Shown: piece by piece, positions 43,224 to 54,513 of the stretch
Layout: each line of letters opens with the position of its first letter
How positions within the stretch are numbered: the first letter of the stretch is position 1
NCBI GenBank assembly: GCA_029378245.1
Contig: JARKIF010000003.1
Location: 434,001-498,000 of the forward strand
DNA: 64,000 bases
From: Roridomyces roridus
Lineage: Eukaryota; Basidiomycota; Agaricomycetes; Agaricales; Mycenaceae
Direction: 5' to 3'
Program-made: the position numbers and the translations under genes
The notes under the pieces: generated by a model
What the model was told of the DNA's origin: nothing
Databases searched by the model: none
What the model saw: the letters and a program-made list of their open reading frames with translations, nothing else

Positions 43224-44352
43224 CTAGGCGGCGAAGTGTATGACATGGTCGGAAGCGGAAAATGAGCAAAAGTGGGCAAACTGAATCGTCGTCGTCGTTG
43301 TCGGAGCAGCCGGTGACGCAGGGATGGGAGGTAAAGCCTTCTCGTTCACGCTCGAATACCCAGAAGAGCGCGTGTCGGTGCGGAACACGAGAGAGCTCTG
43401 CATCTTGAGTGGGCCGGTGCGCATGCTTGGCGCCGGGGTCGAGGAAGAGGCGGAGGGCCGAGAAAGGAAATTGGCCAGCAGGGTCAGGGCGTAAACGCGT
43501 CCTTGGCAAGAAAAGAAGAATTGGAATGCTAGAGAAAAGATTATACTGGTTATCGACTTGAGAAAAGATAAGCACTTGCCAACTGCACCCTTCAAGAACA
43601 AAATCAGCATGAGGATCGTGGTCGAGGCTACGATAGCTCCCGAAGTCACACACAGGATGTAGATGCGACGAATCAGACTGAGCAGGTTTGAGCAGCTGGA
43701 CACCGGCGGAAGCAAACCACTCACTCCTGTGCGGTGTTGTGCCGAGACTTGATCTTGAAGAATTCCCAGCCCAACAGTGCCGAGATGCTCACGTCGGTGA
43801 CGGCGCACAAGCTCGCGCCGATGGTATTGGCTGTGAATGGCCGGGGATCACCGAAAGCCGAGGTCTGGAGTAGGATTCCGGATGCAAAGGAGAATGCAAG
43901 CTGCAATTATACATTGAGAAGCGGGTTGCTTGGATATGCGCTCCACTCACATGCAAGATGACGAGAAATGTCAAAAACACGCAAATCAAGCGGTTCCTTG
44001 TCCTGTTTCCATTGATCAGCGGCGAGAAGAAGACGCGGACCACTCCACTCACAGAATGAAATAAAGATGGCACAAAAAGAGTTGTTCCACAGAAGCTGAC
44101 AGGTATGTCATGAAGAGGATCACGGTCGTGGGCACGAAGAGGGACCCAAGGGATTGTTTCCCAAAGAACGACAGAAAAACAACGATGACGTTGGCGTCCA
44201 AGGCCATGGTGCAGGCGGTATCGAAGAACACCAAGGCGGCCACTCCGATCCTGTGAGGTAGCGGGCGGGACGCACGCCGAAAGTACCGGATGACCATGAC
44301 CAACTCCAGCATATACAGCATCGTATTGAGCCATGATGCCGCCGTCTGCACC
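43224..44352 (-). CDS. DUF6534-like multi-pass membrane protein, 5' end unresolved
   Basis: Minus-strand exons 44053-44352, 43951-44002, 43725-43900, 43580-43677, 43224-43528, in frame for about 310 aa. Hydrophobic helices include WLNTMLYMLELVMVIRYF, VAALVFFDTACTMAL, NVIVVFLSFFG, LICVFLTFLVILH, LCAVTDVSISALLGWEFF and GAIVASTTILMLILFLKG, followed by GRVYALTLLANFLSR and a Ser/Thr/Pro-rich cytosolic tail. This order (helix bundle, LIRRIYILCVTSGAIVA, GRVY.LLANL) is that of the very numerous Agaricomycete DUF6534 proteins of unknown function. The intron at 43529-43579 has a GCAAGT donor. The first exon, coding the N-terminal helix, could not be found; it may be lost in the duplicated segment starting at 44.64 kb, so the gene could be truncated. 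Confidence 0.75.
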
Positions 44353-45569
44353 CTACGAGTCCAAATTCAGGTCAGAGTGTACCCAAAAAAGACAAGGGCG
44401 TTGTGGCGCACTCGAAAGCTAAGAACAACTGCTTTAGATCTGGTATTGTATCGGCCATCTGGGTCCTGCCCTTCAACAACAACGGCGGTCACTCGAGGGA
44501 GCCGGCAGCGAAACGGAAAAGGATGTCGAAGAGGGAGGAAAGAAGAGCACACGGACGGGAAACGGGACTGGGGCAACATACGCGAGGGCCGGCTAGCCGA
44601 CGTAGCAACGTCTCCGACTGGTTGTGATCGCTATTTGGTAAGTGGATTTTGGCTCTGCTGACCTCTCGGCGTCCGAAAGAATTGCCACGACTGTCGCCCG
44701 AAATCTGAGGACCTTGCAATGCGGGACAAGGAGCATTCAGCTACTGGACAAACGGACGAGGTAGTATTACACCAGTCTTGCACACGCAGTACATACCCAT
44801 CCATAAAGTGAGGCACTGGCCCTGGGCATTTGTGCACGACCGCAGGCATGTCTAGAAGATAAAAATGGAACGAGACAAAAGCCTGGAAAAGCCGTGGATT
44901 TCCGATCCGCCCATTTTGTAGTGAGACAAGGCTTGTTATAAGCAACTCCCATCCAATCGGATCTGCCGGGTCCATAGTCTGGGCTATCGAATTGATTTCG
45001 CGGCGGAACGGTCGGTGTGGAGCGGTCGTTGAGGATAGAGGTCACGTTTGAATGGTACCGAGATAGTGGACGCCGTCTGAGTTCAGCGAACGTTCAGCCG
45101 TAACGTCGCCGAGATGCGGGACTTTGAAACTGCGGGCCAGAGCTTATAGGACAAGAAGGAAACGACGCAAGGAGGTGAGTTGCTTGGCGTTGTCGGGTTC
45201 AATGTCCGAGTCGACCTTTTGCACCCGGGATCGTCGAGTCTTCGGTCCTTTGTGGATGGGCAATGCAGGACGGCCCAGTCGAAGCGACGGTGGTCACTTG
45301 GCAGAAAAGGTGCAGTCGCGGTGGTGGAAAGAGATCACGAAAGGGGCAGTTATGCCATCATGCCACTCTTCGCTCTGACCATCATGCATCATGTCTTTTG
45401 TTTTCCTCCTTCATCGAGGCGCCTTCAGGACAATTGGGCGCCATCCTCCTTCTTGTTCTTTTCATGACGATCGTCTCTTGAATCCACAAAAAGCAGGCTA
45501 GCCGCCGTCATACCTCTTTGTTGTCCGGGCTCTTAAATCTGCGGAACATGGTCATTATGCCCCACATTT
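44353..45569. other. Intergenic region, mostly duplicated segment C
   Basis: No gene. From 44640 to about 45500 the DNA is a diverged copy of 51115-51930 (listed as a repeat). Between 44353 and 44640, where the first exon of the membrane-protein gene would be expected, only short frames are present (one starts MADTIPDLKQLFLAFE but its splice phase does not fit). Confidence 0.5.
44640..45500. repeat. Segmental duplication copy C (of the 51.1-51.9 kb spacer)
   Basis: Same-strand matches in the same order as copy D: CTGCTGACCTCTCGGCGTCC, GGAGCATTCAGCTACT, GTGCACGACCGCAGGCAT, TAGAAGATAAAAATGGA, GACAAAAGCCTGGAAA, GATCCGCCCATTTTGTA, TTTCGCGGCGGAACGGTCGG, GTCGGGTTCAATGTCCGAG, AGGACAATTGGGCG. About 0.85 kb in both copies. 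No coding content. Confidence 0.85.
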
Positions 45570-46667
45570 ATGGGCATTTCTCGAGTCCAGCGTCCTGCTC
45601 CCTACTATATGCAAGCTGTTGAATGGTGTACCGACGCTTGCGAAGACGACTCGCAAATCATCCGAGTGCACAACACCTGCTTCAAGGTCAGTTTCCGGGC
45701 GTCTTGTATGAAAGCCTCTTATATCTCCCCAGGTCAATCGGGATCTGCTAAAAGCGGGGTCTTCAATACTCAGATGCATACTCGACGAGAGAGGAAGGAC
45801 ACCAGTCGTCTTGTCGGGGCACACTGCTGCGCAATTTCGGGCGTTCTTGTGGGCAGTGCATACTCAGTGTGTCGACTAGCCACCTTTTCCGAGCCTTTCA
45901 CTCACCTTGTGCGAATCAGGCCGTTGCCAAGCGCCAAGTCCGTTGACATTGGCCAACTATGCAGCATCGCCGAGGTGGCCTTGAAATACGAGTACACCAA
46001 CCTAAAGCTCTGGTCCATGGACGGCATCAAGTCGCTCGTCGAATCGGCCAACAGCATCCTTCGCACCGCCCAGTCCGAGACCTTTATCCGCCTCATCCGC
46101 TTGGCCCTCCTGTACCACTCGCCTGACCTCAGCCGTGCAGTCCAGTCTCGCTGGCTCACCCGAATGCACTGGCATGAGCTCCCTTCCGCTCCAGCTCTCG
46201 TCATCGCAGACGCTTACGACCTCCGTCACCTACTCTGCCACGCGTACTACGTCCACCTCGTCAACGTTGCCCACCTCATCGTGCGGACCCAGCCGATCGA
46301 CATGTACCTTTCCCTCAGCGCCTCGCAGAACCTCCACGTCCTCTGCGGGTACCACTCGCTTCGGGCGGTGTGGCGTCATCTGCAAACGGACCCGCTGGAG
46401 TTCCGCCGTGCGGAGGGTTGCTCCTCTCAAGGCCACAAGCGATGTCTCGTCGCATGGGCCACCCGTTGGGCAGTCGAGATCGAGCGCCCGTCTGCACTCC
46501 CTTCTGTCGACGTCCTCCGTCGTCTGTTCCTAATGGAGCAACACCTGGAGGCAGACGTGCTCCTGCGTGAGTGCATGCGCCCAGGGTGCTGGCGGGTCGC
46601 GCTGGACGCGATTGCGAGAAAGCGCGCAGAGATTTCTGATAATCTGCACCATCATTTTGATTTGTAG
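45570..46667 (+). CDS. BTB/POZ-domain protein (332 aa), second of three
   Basis: Exons 45570-45686, 45733-45866, 45920-46667; introns of 46 and 53 bp keep frame. The BTB core reads IIRVHNTCFK then VNRDLLKAGSSILRCILDE, VVLSGHTAAQFRAFLWAVHT and, after intron 2, QPLPSAKSVDIGQLCSIAEV, followed by the usual helical C-terminus (RLIRLALLYHSPDLSRAVQS, then a run of helices to DNLHHHFDL). It sits 200 bp from the next BTB gene on the same strand. Start chosen at the first ATG in frame with exon 1; the N-terminus MGISRVQRPAPYYMQA is unusual for the family, so an upstream exon cannot be excluded. Partner and function unknown. Confidence 0.78.
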   Translation: MGISRVQRPAPYYMQAVEWCTDACEDDSQIIRVHNTCFKVSFRASCMKASYISPGQSGSAKSGVFNTQMHTRRERKDTSRLVGAHCCAISGVLVGSAYSVCRLATFSEPFTHLVRIRPLPSAKSVDIGQLCSIAEVALKYEYTNLKLWSMDGIKSLVESANSILRTAQSETFIRLIRLALLYHSPDLSRAVQSRWLTRMHWHELPSAPALVIADAYDLRHLLCHAYYVHLVNVAHLIVRTQPIDMYLSLSASQNLHVLCGYHSLRAVWRHLQTDPLEFRRAEGCSSQGHKRCLVAWATRWAVEIERPSALPSVDVLRRLFLMEQHLEADVLLRECMRPGCWRVALDAIARKRAEISDNLHHHFDL

Positions 46668-46879
46668 ACTGATTATACCCACCCACTACGCTACGACAAT
46701 ACCCCTTGTAATCCTTATAGGTCCTGAATACCGAGATTCTTTTCATTCTGTGGCGCCCGTCAAGTTATCTTTGCGCGGAATACACGCGGCCTTTTCGTTC
46801 TCCGACCGTTACACGTTGTTTCCGTCCGCTGCTTGCTCTTCCATTTAAACGCGATGTAGCGTCTCGTCGTCCGCCCCCC

Positions 46880-47964
46880 ATGTCGCACGACTGTACGTAT
46901 TTCTTCGATGACGGCGATTGCACCTTCTTGGCGGAAGGAGTGCTTTTCAAGGTGAAAGCGGATGATGAAAGTGTCAAGATGTTACTTACTTACCTCGCTT
47001 TCCCAGGTGCACAAGTGGATGCTGTCGAGAGACCCAGAGTCGATGTTCGCGGAATGTTCAGCCTCCCGCAGAATGGTCATTCAGCTGAGCCGGATATAAT
47101 ATCCTTGTCGGATACCAGCGCCGAATTCCGCGCGCTGTGTTGGGGGTTGTACGCCCCGTAAGTACTCGAGTCATCTTAACTCTTTCACGGCACTGACAAT
47201 TCAGCCCGAACGAAATATACTCCCAATCAACACCCGAAGCAGACATGGACCGACTCATCGACGCTGCAAAGATGTATCACAAATACGTCCTTCCCTCCTT
47301 CGAATCATGGGCGTTGAAGATGCTCGTCCTGCAGTGTAAACCCCCGCTGGATCGTCTCGCCTGCATCGCCCCGGCGGTGTTGGAGCGGATGATGGCGCTG
47401 GCATCGCTGTGCGATCAGCCGACGCTCTTCTCTCTAGTCGAAGACGCCTGGCTCCGCCGTCTGCACACTGTCGAGCTACCTTGCTCCCCGGCACTCACCT
47501 GCGCTGAGAAATACGCGCGCAGACGGTTCCAAGCCGAAGTGTACTACCTCCTCAATACGCGGCTGCACCACACGATACAAAGCCTTTCCCCGTGCAACAA
47601 ATTCGATATCACTCAAGCAGTGGAGTTGGGGCTCACAGAGACCCAACTCCTCCGGCTGTTCTCGGGACACATTCTCCTCAGCAACTATTGGCGCCACCTC
47701 CGAGGCGCGGGGCTCGTGTATTCGACGCGCTGCAAGATGCTCGTGCATATGCACGACGCGGTTTGCGTGCCTGCTTTCAAGTCGATCGAGTGGCCGGTTG
47801 GGACGGGGGATGTGCGGAGGGGATTGGAGGATGTGAGGGACGAAGTTAGGAGGAATGCGCCCCCGGAACCGTGGGGTATTCAGACGTGTGTGGGGCGGTA
47901 CCTCGATGGGCTGCTGGAGAGGTTCGAAGGTGATGAGATGGCGGGTTATTTTTTGGGGGTGTAG
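46880..47964 (+). pseudogene. BTB/POZ-domain gene, third of three, with a one-base frameshift
   Basis: Exons 46880-46951, 47007-47157, 47205-47964. Exon 1, MSHDCTYFFDDGDCTFLAEG then VLFK, splices into VHKWMLSRDPESMFAE, which is clearly the BTB continuation. The next residues, MFSLPQNGHSAEPDIISLSD and FRALCWGLYAP, are in another frame: the DNA has GCGGAATGTTC where GCGGAAATGTTC is expected, one A short. After splicing the frame meets a stop 16 codons later. Retaining intron 1 (55 bp) happens to restore the downstream frame. Exon 3 (PNEIYSQSTPEADMDRLI to FLGV) is fully open. Either a recent pseudogene, a sequencing error at about 47053, or a gene using intron retention. Confidence 0.7.
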
Positions 47965-48150
47965 AAGCACGATCGTATGAAGGCCCTTGCTGGACAAAAG
48001 GCGTTTTCTTGTACTTATCTCGATCTTTCCTGCCTAGAAATTCCACTGGTAGAAACCTACACTGGGGGGCAGCGAAAATTTGACAAAAGAATCAAATTTC
48101 TGGCACGATTCGGGTTTTGTCCAGTGAGGACCCTCAAACGATCGTGACAG

Positions 48151-50677
48151 TTAGTAGAGGTATCTAAAGCCCTTCGCCAAAGTCATTCCCTGCCCCGCCG
48201 CCGCTTTCTCATCCTGGTCTAGCTGGTGGTTCTTCCGTATCAGGTGCCGACGGATTCCTAAACGGAGGTCAATACAATCAAAGGCCGAGTTCAGGAATTC
48301 GAACCAAATGCAATGGCTGAACTGAGAACCAATGCAGAGAGAGAAATGATCATAGATGGGTGGTAAAACGGGCTCCATTCCGACCTCCACGTGTATGAGC
48401 CGATCCTAAGCAAGTTGAAATCAGCTCGAACTCGAATAATACGCCGGCGATGGAAAGATTTGGAAGGCTTACAAGATCCCGATATTCCCAACACCGCTGG
48501 AAATCCCTATTGCGGCAGCGCGTTTTCTGAGGGTGGTTTCCGAGTCAGCCGTTACGTCGAAGATTCCCGGTGGAACGTTAACATACGACAACGGTCGGGG
48601 AATGACATTGGACAGCCATACAACGCTGATTAGAAATCCGTTCAAACCGTGGTTACTGTACTTGAGTGACCCGGTCGACTTACGGTAGAGATCCACTACC
48701 TGCAGGGGCAAAGGCCATGAGGAACATGGAGAGATATCGCGCGGGGACGGAGTTGGTAGATAGGGAAATGATGAATCCCAGCATAGCGCTCCACCAGGCT
48801 ACGCCGATGTGGGAGAATCGTTCCTCAGTTCTATCTGAAATCATGGTCGAAGAAGGTGAAAGTCTTGGCGAGAAGTTACTAGAAGAGAACCTACCTGAGT
48901 TCCATCCCAGGAAAAAGCAAACGACCTGCGGCGAAATCCATGGGGGCCTGGTGAGATTGGGTATCAAGGTGGAGGCCTGAGGGAAAGCTCAGCACATACG
49001 CTGCAAGGAGCAAGGTGATTGTAACGGAATATCCGAGAGTCCGAGTCAGGCTGGTGGCTCGAGGTCAAATACTGCATGAAGACGATGTGGAATGCAGACG
49101 TAGGAACTGTTTGATTTTTCTTCAGTTTCGACTCAACGCCAATGGAAGATTTGGTACTCACAAAAAATCATGAAGCTCTGTCCTAATAGTTGAGTGAGGG
49201 TCATCATGGTAAAAGCCCACATGAGGGGGTCTCGGATGGCCAGCTTGAGACCGTGAAGGGGGCTGAGATGTGATTAGATGGAGAAAGCAACCTAGGAACA
49301 TGCATACCTATCTGCTGCCTCGCGGTCTTCCTCTGTTTCGCTCAAATCGTCAGCGAGCCGGGCCTCGGCGAGACGACGCTCGTCTCCGACGATCCATGGA
49401 GTGTTATTCGGCTGTGAATCGGATACCTCAGCCCATGAATACAGCCCTGGGTATTGCATCCGTAGTTCGGTAAAGCCCACCTGAAAGAGCCAGTAGTTTG
49501 AGAGCATTCAAAGACGCAAACAACCGAGCACGTACATGGCAGCAATCCCAATCCCCATTGTAATAGAGCCCTATTCCGACTTGGTACGCGGAAAGGTTGG
49601 TATAAACCAGACTGACCTCGATGAAGAACAACCTGGACGATGTACAATTTTAAGACAAGTACAGCACTGGCAAATGGAGTAAAGGCTCACCATCGCCATC
49701 CTCGAATACCTCGTTTACCTTCCATCGTGGACAAGATACCAGCCGCCATTAGCTATATTTCATTTTCCTGATTACATACGTTCCGGGTGCAACGGGCAAG
49801 CTCTCACCGATCCAAACGCATTGGATATAAGCTGTCCAATGTACAGAATAGAAGCACGAAGGCCCAATTCCTGGCAGAAATGTAGATTCCATTGAAAATT
49901 TGGCTTGAGCTTACCTTCTTGGTGTACCAGCGCGAAAGTAGATACATCGCTGTGAATGTAGTGAAACATGGAGATTGTGAGTGTAGTTTGGAGCTTACCG
50001 CCAGGGTACCATGCAGCCTACCGAGTCAGAACTCCACTGGGTCAATAGCACAGAAAACTGACCTCCGGGATCCCAAGAGCCATCCGCCGGTAAGAATACT
50101 GACGAGGCCCCAGAGGACGACACAAGTGCCGATATACCACGATGGCCTGGGATTCTGAACGTCAGCTTTCATCCATGGAGGTGATGATACGTACCGGGTT
50201 ACACGATTCAGAATCTAAATAAATGTCAGAGGGAGCACAACCCAGAAGAAATTGACTCGCTATTGTTGCCGGAAGTTGAGCTGGGCAATAAGTCGCGTAC
50301 AGCGCGGAGAGGACGATAGTGTATTGTAGATCTAAGTAATGCCAGCCAGAGGAATCAGTGGTGCCCCTCCGAGGCGAGTACAAAGTACCTGACAATCCCA
50401 AATCTTTCTCCAGACCCTTCAAGCGCGCAGTCGTGATTGCGGCTCGCTGTTGTCGGAAATCACATAGTAAACACGGACCAGGGTAAGTTTCAAGAGGACT
50501 CACGTCGACATAATTCATGATGAAGATCAAAAACGCAGCTGGCATGAGTCTGCAGTCCAGCTTTCGAACAAGCTTCCGCTCGGCGAGGACCCGTTCCGGG
50601 GTTCCTATCTCTGGCGCAGGAGAATTAGGAGCGCCTTCATGATCATACACCTTGACATTGCTTTGTTCTGTGGACAT
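48151..50677 (-). pseudogene. Allantoate-permease-like MFS transporter, decaying copy
   Basis: Minus-strand paralogue of the gene at 52-54.5 kb. Family landmarks in order: ERKLVRKLDCRLMPAAFLIF (start helix), ARLKGLEKDLGLS, LQYTIVLSALYATYCPAQLP, ILNRVTRPSWYIG, YLLSRWYTKK, SILYIGQLISNAFGS, MAAGILSTMEGKRGIRGW, GSITMGIGIAAM and C-terminal GQGMTLAKGFRYLY. Damage: about 100 bp are missing between WGLVSILTG and RMALGIPEAAWYPGG, with a frame change, and the intron after WALPNY has GGATGC in place of a GT donor. One other intron (50216-50260) has a GC donor, ATA then GCGAGT. A functional protein seems unlikely. Confidence 0.72.
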
Positions 50678-51114
50678 TGCCGGTGGGGAGCTGAGACTGA
50701 GAGCAGGGAACACCAAGGCCCTTTGACCTCCCAATTGAACTTCTGGTAAGGTTAGTTGTGAGGTCCGAACGATCGTGAGAATGCGATAAGGCAACCCTGC
50801 TCCGGACTAGTAGAGCGCCGTAGAACTCGATTACCGCGCGTTCTAGTAGATCCTAGCGAGGTTCTTGCTCTGATACACGGACGGATCCGCTGAAGCCACG
50901 AATGGGAGTGGATGAGGCGGATTGGGAAGAGTATCAGGGCGGCTGGCTCAAGGTTTTCCTTGGGTTTTCCAAGGGTCATGAAAATTCGTGATCGCCGCGA
51001 TGGTGCTTCTGATCTTCTTCTCCCACCGCAACCACGATCCGCGGCTGCCGTTCGAGCATCGTTCAGGGTCCCTCGGAGTCAAAGATTATGTAAGATTCTC
51101 AAGATTTCCTCTTT
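50678..51114. other. Promoter side of the decaying permease gene
   Basis: No gene seen in this 440-bp stretch. It begins with the 5' leader of the minus-strand permease pseudogene and runs into duplicated segment D. Confidence 0.5.
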
Positions 51115-51930
51115 TCCTGCTTTGAGTTTTGCTGACCTCTCGCCGTCCAACGTTGCCTCGGCTGTCGCCTAAGATGTGAGGCCTGAGCTTGCAATTTGGG
51201 ACCAGGAGCATTCAGCTACGGGAAAAAACGGACGGATAGAATTACACCAGTGTTGAACAGCACACAAGGCGCATTGAGAATCAGATGAAGTGTGCACGAC
51301 CGCAGGCATCCGGGCTAGAAGATAAAAATGGACCTAGACAAAAGCCTGGAAACGCTGTGGTTTCTCGATCCGCCCATTTTGTATGGGACAAGGCTTGTTA
51401 GAAGTAACTCCCGTCCAGTCGGATCTGCCGAGTCCAGAGTCTGCGCTATCGCAATGATTTCGCGGCGGAACGGTCGGTGATGCAAGACCAGAAGGACACG
51501 ACGCAAGGGGGTGAGCACTGAGCGGGTTGCTCGGCGTCGTCGGGTTCAATGTCCGAGACGGGATGGTCGAGTCTTCCATTCTTTGCGGGTGGCCAATGTA
51601 GGATGTCCAAGTCGAAGCGGCGGTGACCACCCGCGAGAGAAAAAAGGCGCCCGTGGTGGTGGAAAGAGATCAGGGGGCATTGATGGCCGCACACTTCGCG
51701 ACGCATCGGCCTGACATGATGGCTGATGCATCAGATATCAATGCATCATGTTGGAAGAGCTTACCACATCATCGTAAAATGTCACCCTTTTTCGAAGCTC
51801 TGGCGGCCTTGCCAATGCTACTTAATCCCTTATCAGGACGATTGGGCGGCAGTCTCCTTCTTGTTTTCCTCAAGTCAATCGTCTCCGGAATCCTCGCGGA
51901 GTAGAATTCATAAGAAACAGTCGATTTCTT
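51115..51930. repeat. Segmental duplication copy D (spacer between the two permease genes)
   Basis: Counterpart of 44640-45500. Because it lies between two tandem permease genes and the other copy lies next to BTB genes, one duplication event moved spacer DNA without its genes. Copy D contains ATGATGGCTGATGCATCAGA and similar simple words and no open gene. Confidence 0.85.
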
Positions 51931-51977
51931 CTTTGCCTGATATGGCGGAGACACGTACATCTGAACCCTCCGAGTCC

Positions 51978-54513
51978 TCAGTAGAGGTACTTGAAGCCCT
52001 TCCTCTTCTCGATCGCCTGCTCGAAAGTAATTCCCTCCAGGGCCGCGGCCACCCTGACCCGCACCTCATCGGCCTCTTCGTCGTGGAGTTTCAAGTTCTT
52101 GTTTCGCAGGTGTTGGCGGATCCCTGCCATAAAGAAAATGGTCGGTCTTGTTATTTGTCGTTGATCGATCATAGCTCACCGAAGGACATGACAGTACTGA
52201 GAACGAGTGCACAAAGCGAGATGATCATAGATTGGTGGTAAAGAGGGCCCCATTCCGATTTCCACGTGTACGAGCCCATTCTGTAAAGATTCATGAACGG
52301 TGTTTGTTTTGTGATAACTAAACGTACAGTATTCCAAGATTCCCGATACCGGTAAATATTCCGATAGCAGCAGCCCGTTTCCTTGTCCAATTATTAGTCG
52401 GATACGCAACTGAGAGTGTAGAGGAGGAATCTTACGAAGGTGGCCTCGGAATCACATTCGCAAGCCACACAGCGGTGAGTGGAACTCCTATTATGTAGTA
52501 CCGACCGTTCAAACAATTGAAGCCAAAAAGCATTGGAACACATACCAGCGTATCCGGCCGCCATCAAGAACATCGACACGTACCGTCCACCGACAGACTT
52601 CGTGGCCAAGGAGATGACGAAGCCTAGGACGACGAGCCACCAGGGAAGAACGGTGTGGAAGAATCGTTCACCAGTTTTGTCTGTTGATGGTTGTGGGAGA
52701 GGTTCTGGGAAGGAGGATGAACAACAAACCGGCGTGCCATGCGTCGAGACACGTTATGATAGAGGCGAAAACCCACGGGGGACTGTGGAATCGGTAGGCC
52801 AAGCAGCTAAAGTAATGGTTGAGAGCATACGCGGCGAGGAGCAGGCTGATGGTGGTGTTGAACCCCAAAGTTGCGGTCAATCTGATCATGGCCGTTCAAC
52901 ATCCGAATTGTAGCAAAGTTGAGCCACGAACGTAGGAACTGTTGTAACTGTCAGTACAATCCCAAAGAAAAAATGGGTGGACGTACAGAAATTAAGAAAA
53001 CTCAATCCAAGCGCCTGCGCCGTGTTCATCAACGCAAAAGACAACACCAGTGGGTCTCTGATAGCGAGCTTGAAGCCTTCGAGAGGGCTTCCAACACAAG
53101 TAAGAATCTGAATACAACTTATTCGCAGATCTTACGTGTCTTTCTCGTTATCCCGATCTGCCTCCCCCATATCTTCAGCCAAACGTGCCTGTGCGAGACG
53201 ACGTTCATGTCCGGCGATCCAGCGGGTGTTGTGCGGCTGGGAATGCAACAATGAGTGGGAGCGCGATACGGAAGATCTACGGATGTACGTAGTCCGGCAA
53301 GGCCCACCTGATTGTGGGTCCATTAATACAGACTCGGCATTCGATGAGAAAACGCACATGGAGAAAAATCCGATAACAATCGTGATAGAGCCCTTCCGTC
53401 ATCAATTTTAGACTTCGCTGCTCGGTGGCGAAGAGACCTCACCTCGATGAAGAAGAGCCTACAGTGAGGTGAATATGGGTAAATCGCAGGATAAATGCAT
53501 ACACACCACCGCCAAGCTTGGATACCCCGTTTTCCTTCCATATTTGCCAAGATGCCCGCAGCGAGCAGCTGTTCATAGCTGGCTCAGAATGAGTCGTAAA
53601 AGTTGAGAGATTTCAGATTACCGCCCCGAATGCGTTGGATAAAAGCTGGCCGATGTACAAGATCGCGGAGCGCAAGGCCAGTTCCTGAGGAGGGTGAGAA
53701 ATCTGGGAACGATTCCCTCGAATACCAACTCTCTTGGTGTACCAACGGGAGAGCAGGTAGATTGCTGCCAATCGTTAGTTCCTTGCAAAAGACATGGGTG
53801 GCTTTACCGCCGGGGTAGAATGCCGCCTCGGGCAATCCGATGAAAAGACGGCAAGCTAGCATTCCGCCATAGTTGTGGGTTTTCTGATTGAAGAGTTAGA
53901 GTAGGAAGGGGATTGGCTTGGAGGATACTGACACCGGTGAGTAGGCTGGTAAGGCCCCACGCGACTACACAGGCGCCGATGTACCACGACGGCCTGTGAT
54001 TTGTTAGCTGTCTTGACGAGTCAGGGTCTTGATTGATACCGATTGACATAGTTGAGAATCTTAAAGCTGTCAGAAAATGAGAGACTTGGTTTCAAGAGAG
54101 CCACAAACGATATTCGACGGAATTTGGAATGGGCAATAGGAGACGAACAAAATGGAAAGAACAACACTGTACTGGAGGTCTGCAAACAATTGAATGAAAT
54201 AGTTCCATGTAAAGCGGTAGGCTTTACCTGAAAGGCCTAGGTCTTTTTCCAAACCCTTCAAACGCGCCGTAGTGATTCCGTTTCTCTATGCCTTCGTCTC
54301 GATCAGAACATGCACCGGGAAAAAGCTCACGTCGATGTAGTTCATGATGTAGATGAGGAATATGGTCGGGAGTAGCCTATAGTCAAGCTTCCGAACGAGC
54401 CTTCGCTCTGCGTGAAGACGCTCTGGTGTCCCGATTGCTGGCAAGTCGTCCTCCTGGGCAACGATTTCTGCTTTGTCGTCGTCCTTGTTCTCGTTTTCAT
54501 ACTGTGTAGACAT
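51978..54513 (-). CDS. Allantoate-permease-like MFS transporter (Dal5/ACS family)
   Basis: Plasma-membrane anion:cation symporter of the Dal5-like ACS family, which imports allantoate, ureidosuccinate, nicotinate or related organic anions. Early exons: 54331-54513, 54228-54285, 54109-54179, 54040-54059 (20 nt), 53933-53993, 53808-53883, 53730-53764, 53622-53684; about ten more follow to the stop at 51978. Landmarks: ERRLVRKLDYRLLPTIFLIY, NGITTARLKGLEKDLGLS, SWYIGACVVAWGLTSLLTG, GGMLACRLFIGLPEAAFYPG, YLLSRWYTKRELALRSAIL, GKRGIQAWRWLFFIEGSI, WIAGHERRLAQARLAEDM, PLVLSFALMNTAQALGLSF, KRAAAIGIFTGIGNLG, MGSYTWKSEWGPLYHQSMI and the C-terminus EKRKGFKYLY. All splices I tested keep frame. It appears intact; substrate not predictable. 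Confidence 0.85.

Noticed and set aside
45902..46746. Several minus-strand frames of up to 143 codons opposite the second BTB gene
   Set aside because: GC-rich coding shadow; the plus strand carries the BTB motifs and clean splice sites.
53132..53359. Separate small gene suggested by an open frame in the permease region
   Set aside because: It is an exon of the intact permease (WIAGHERRLAQARLAEDM) read through its introns, not an independent gene.
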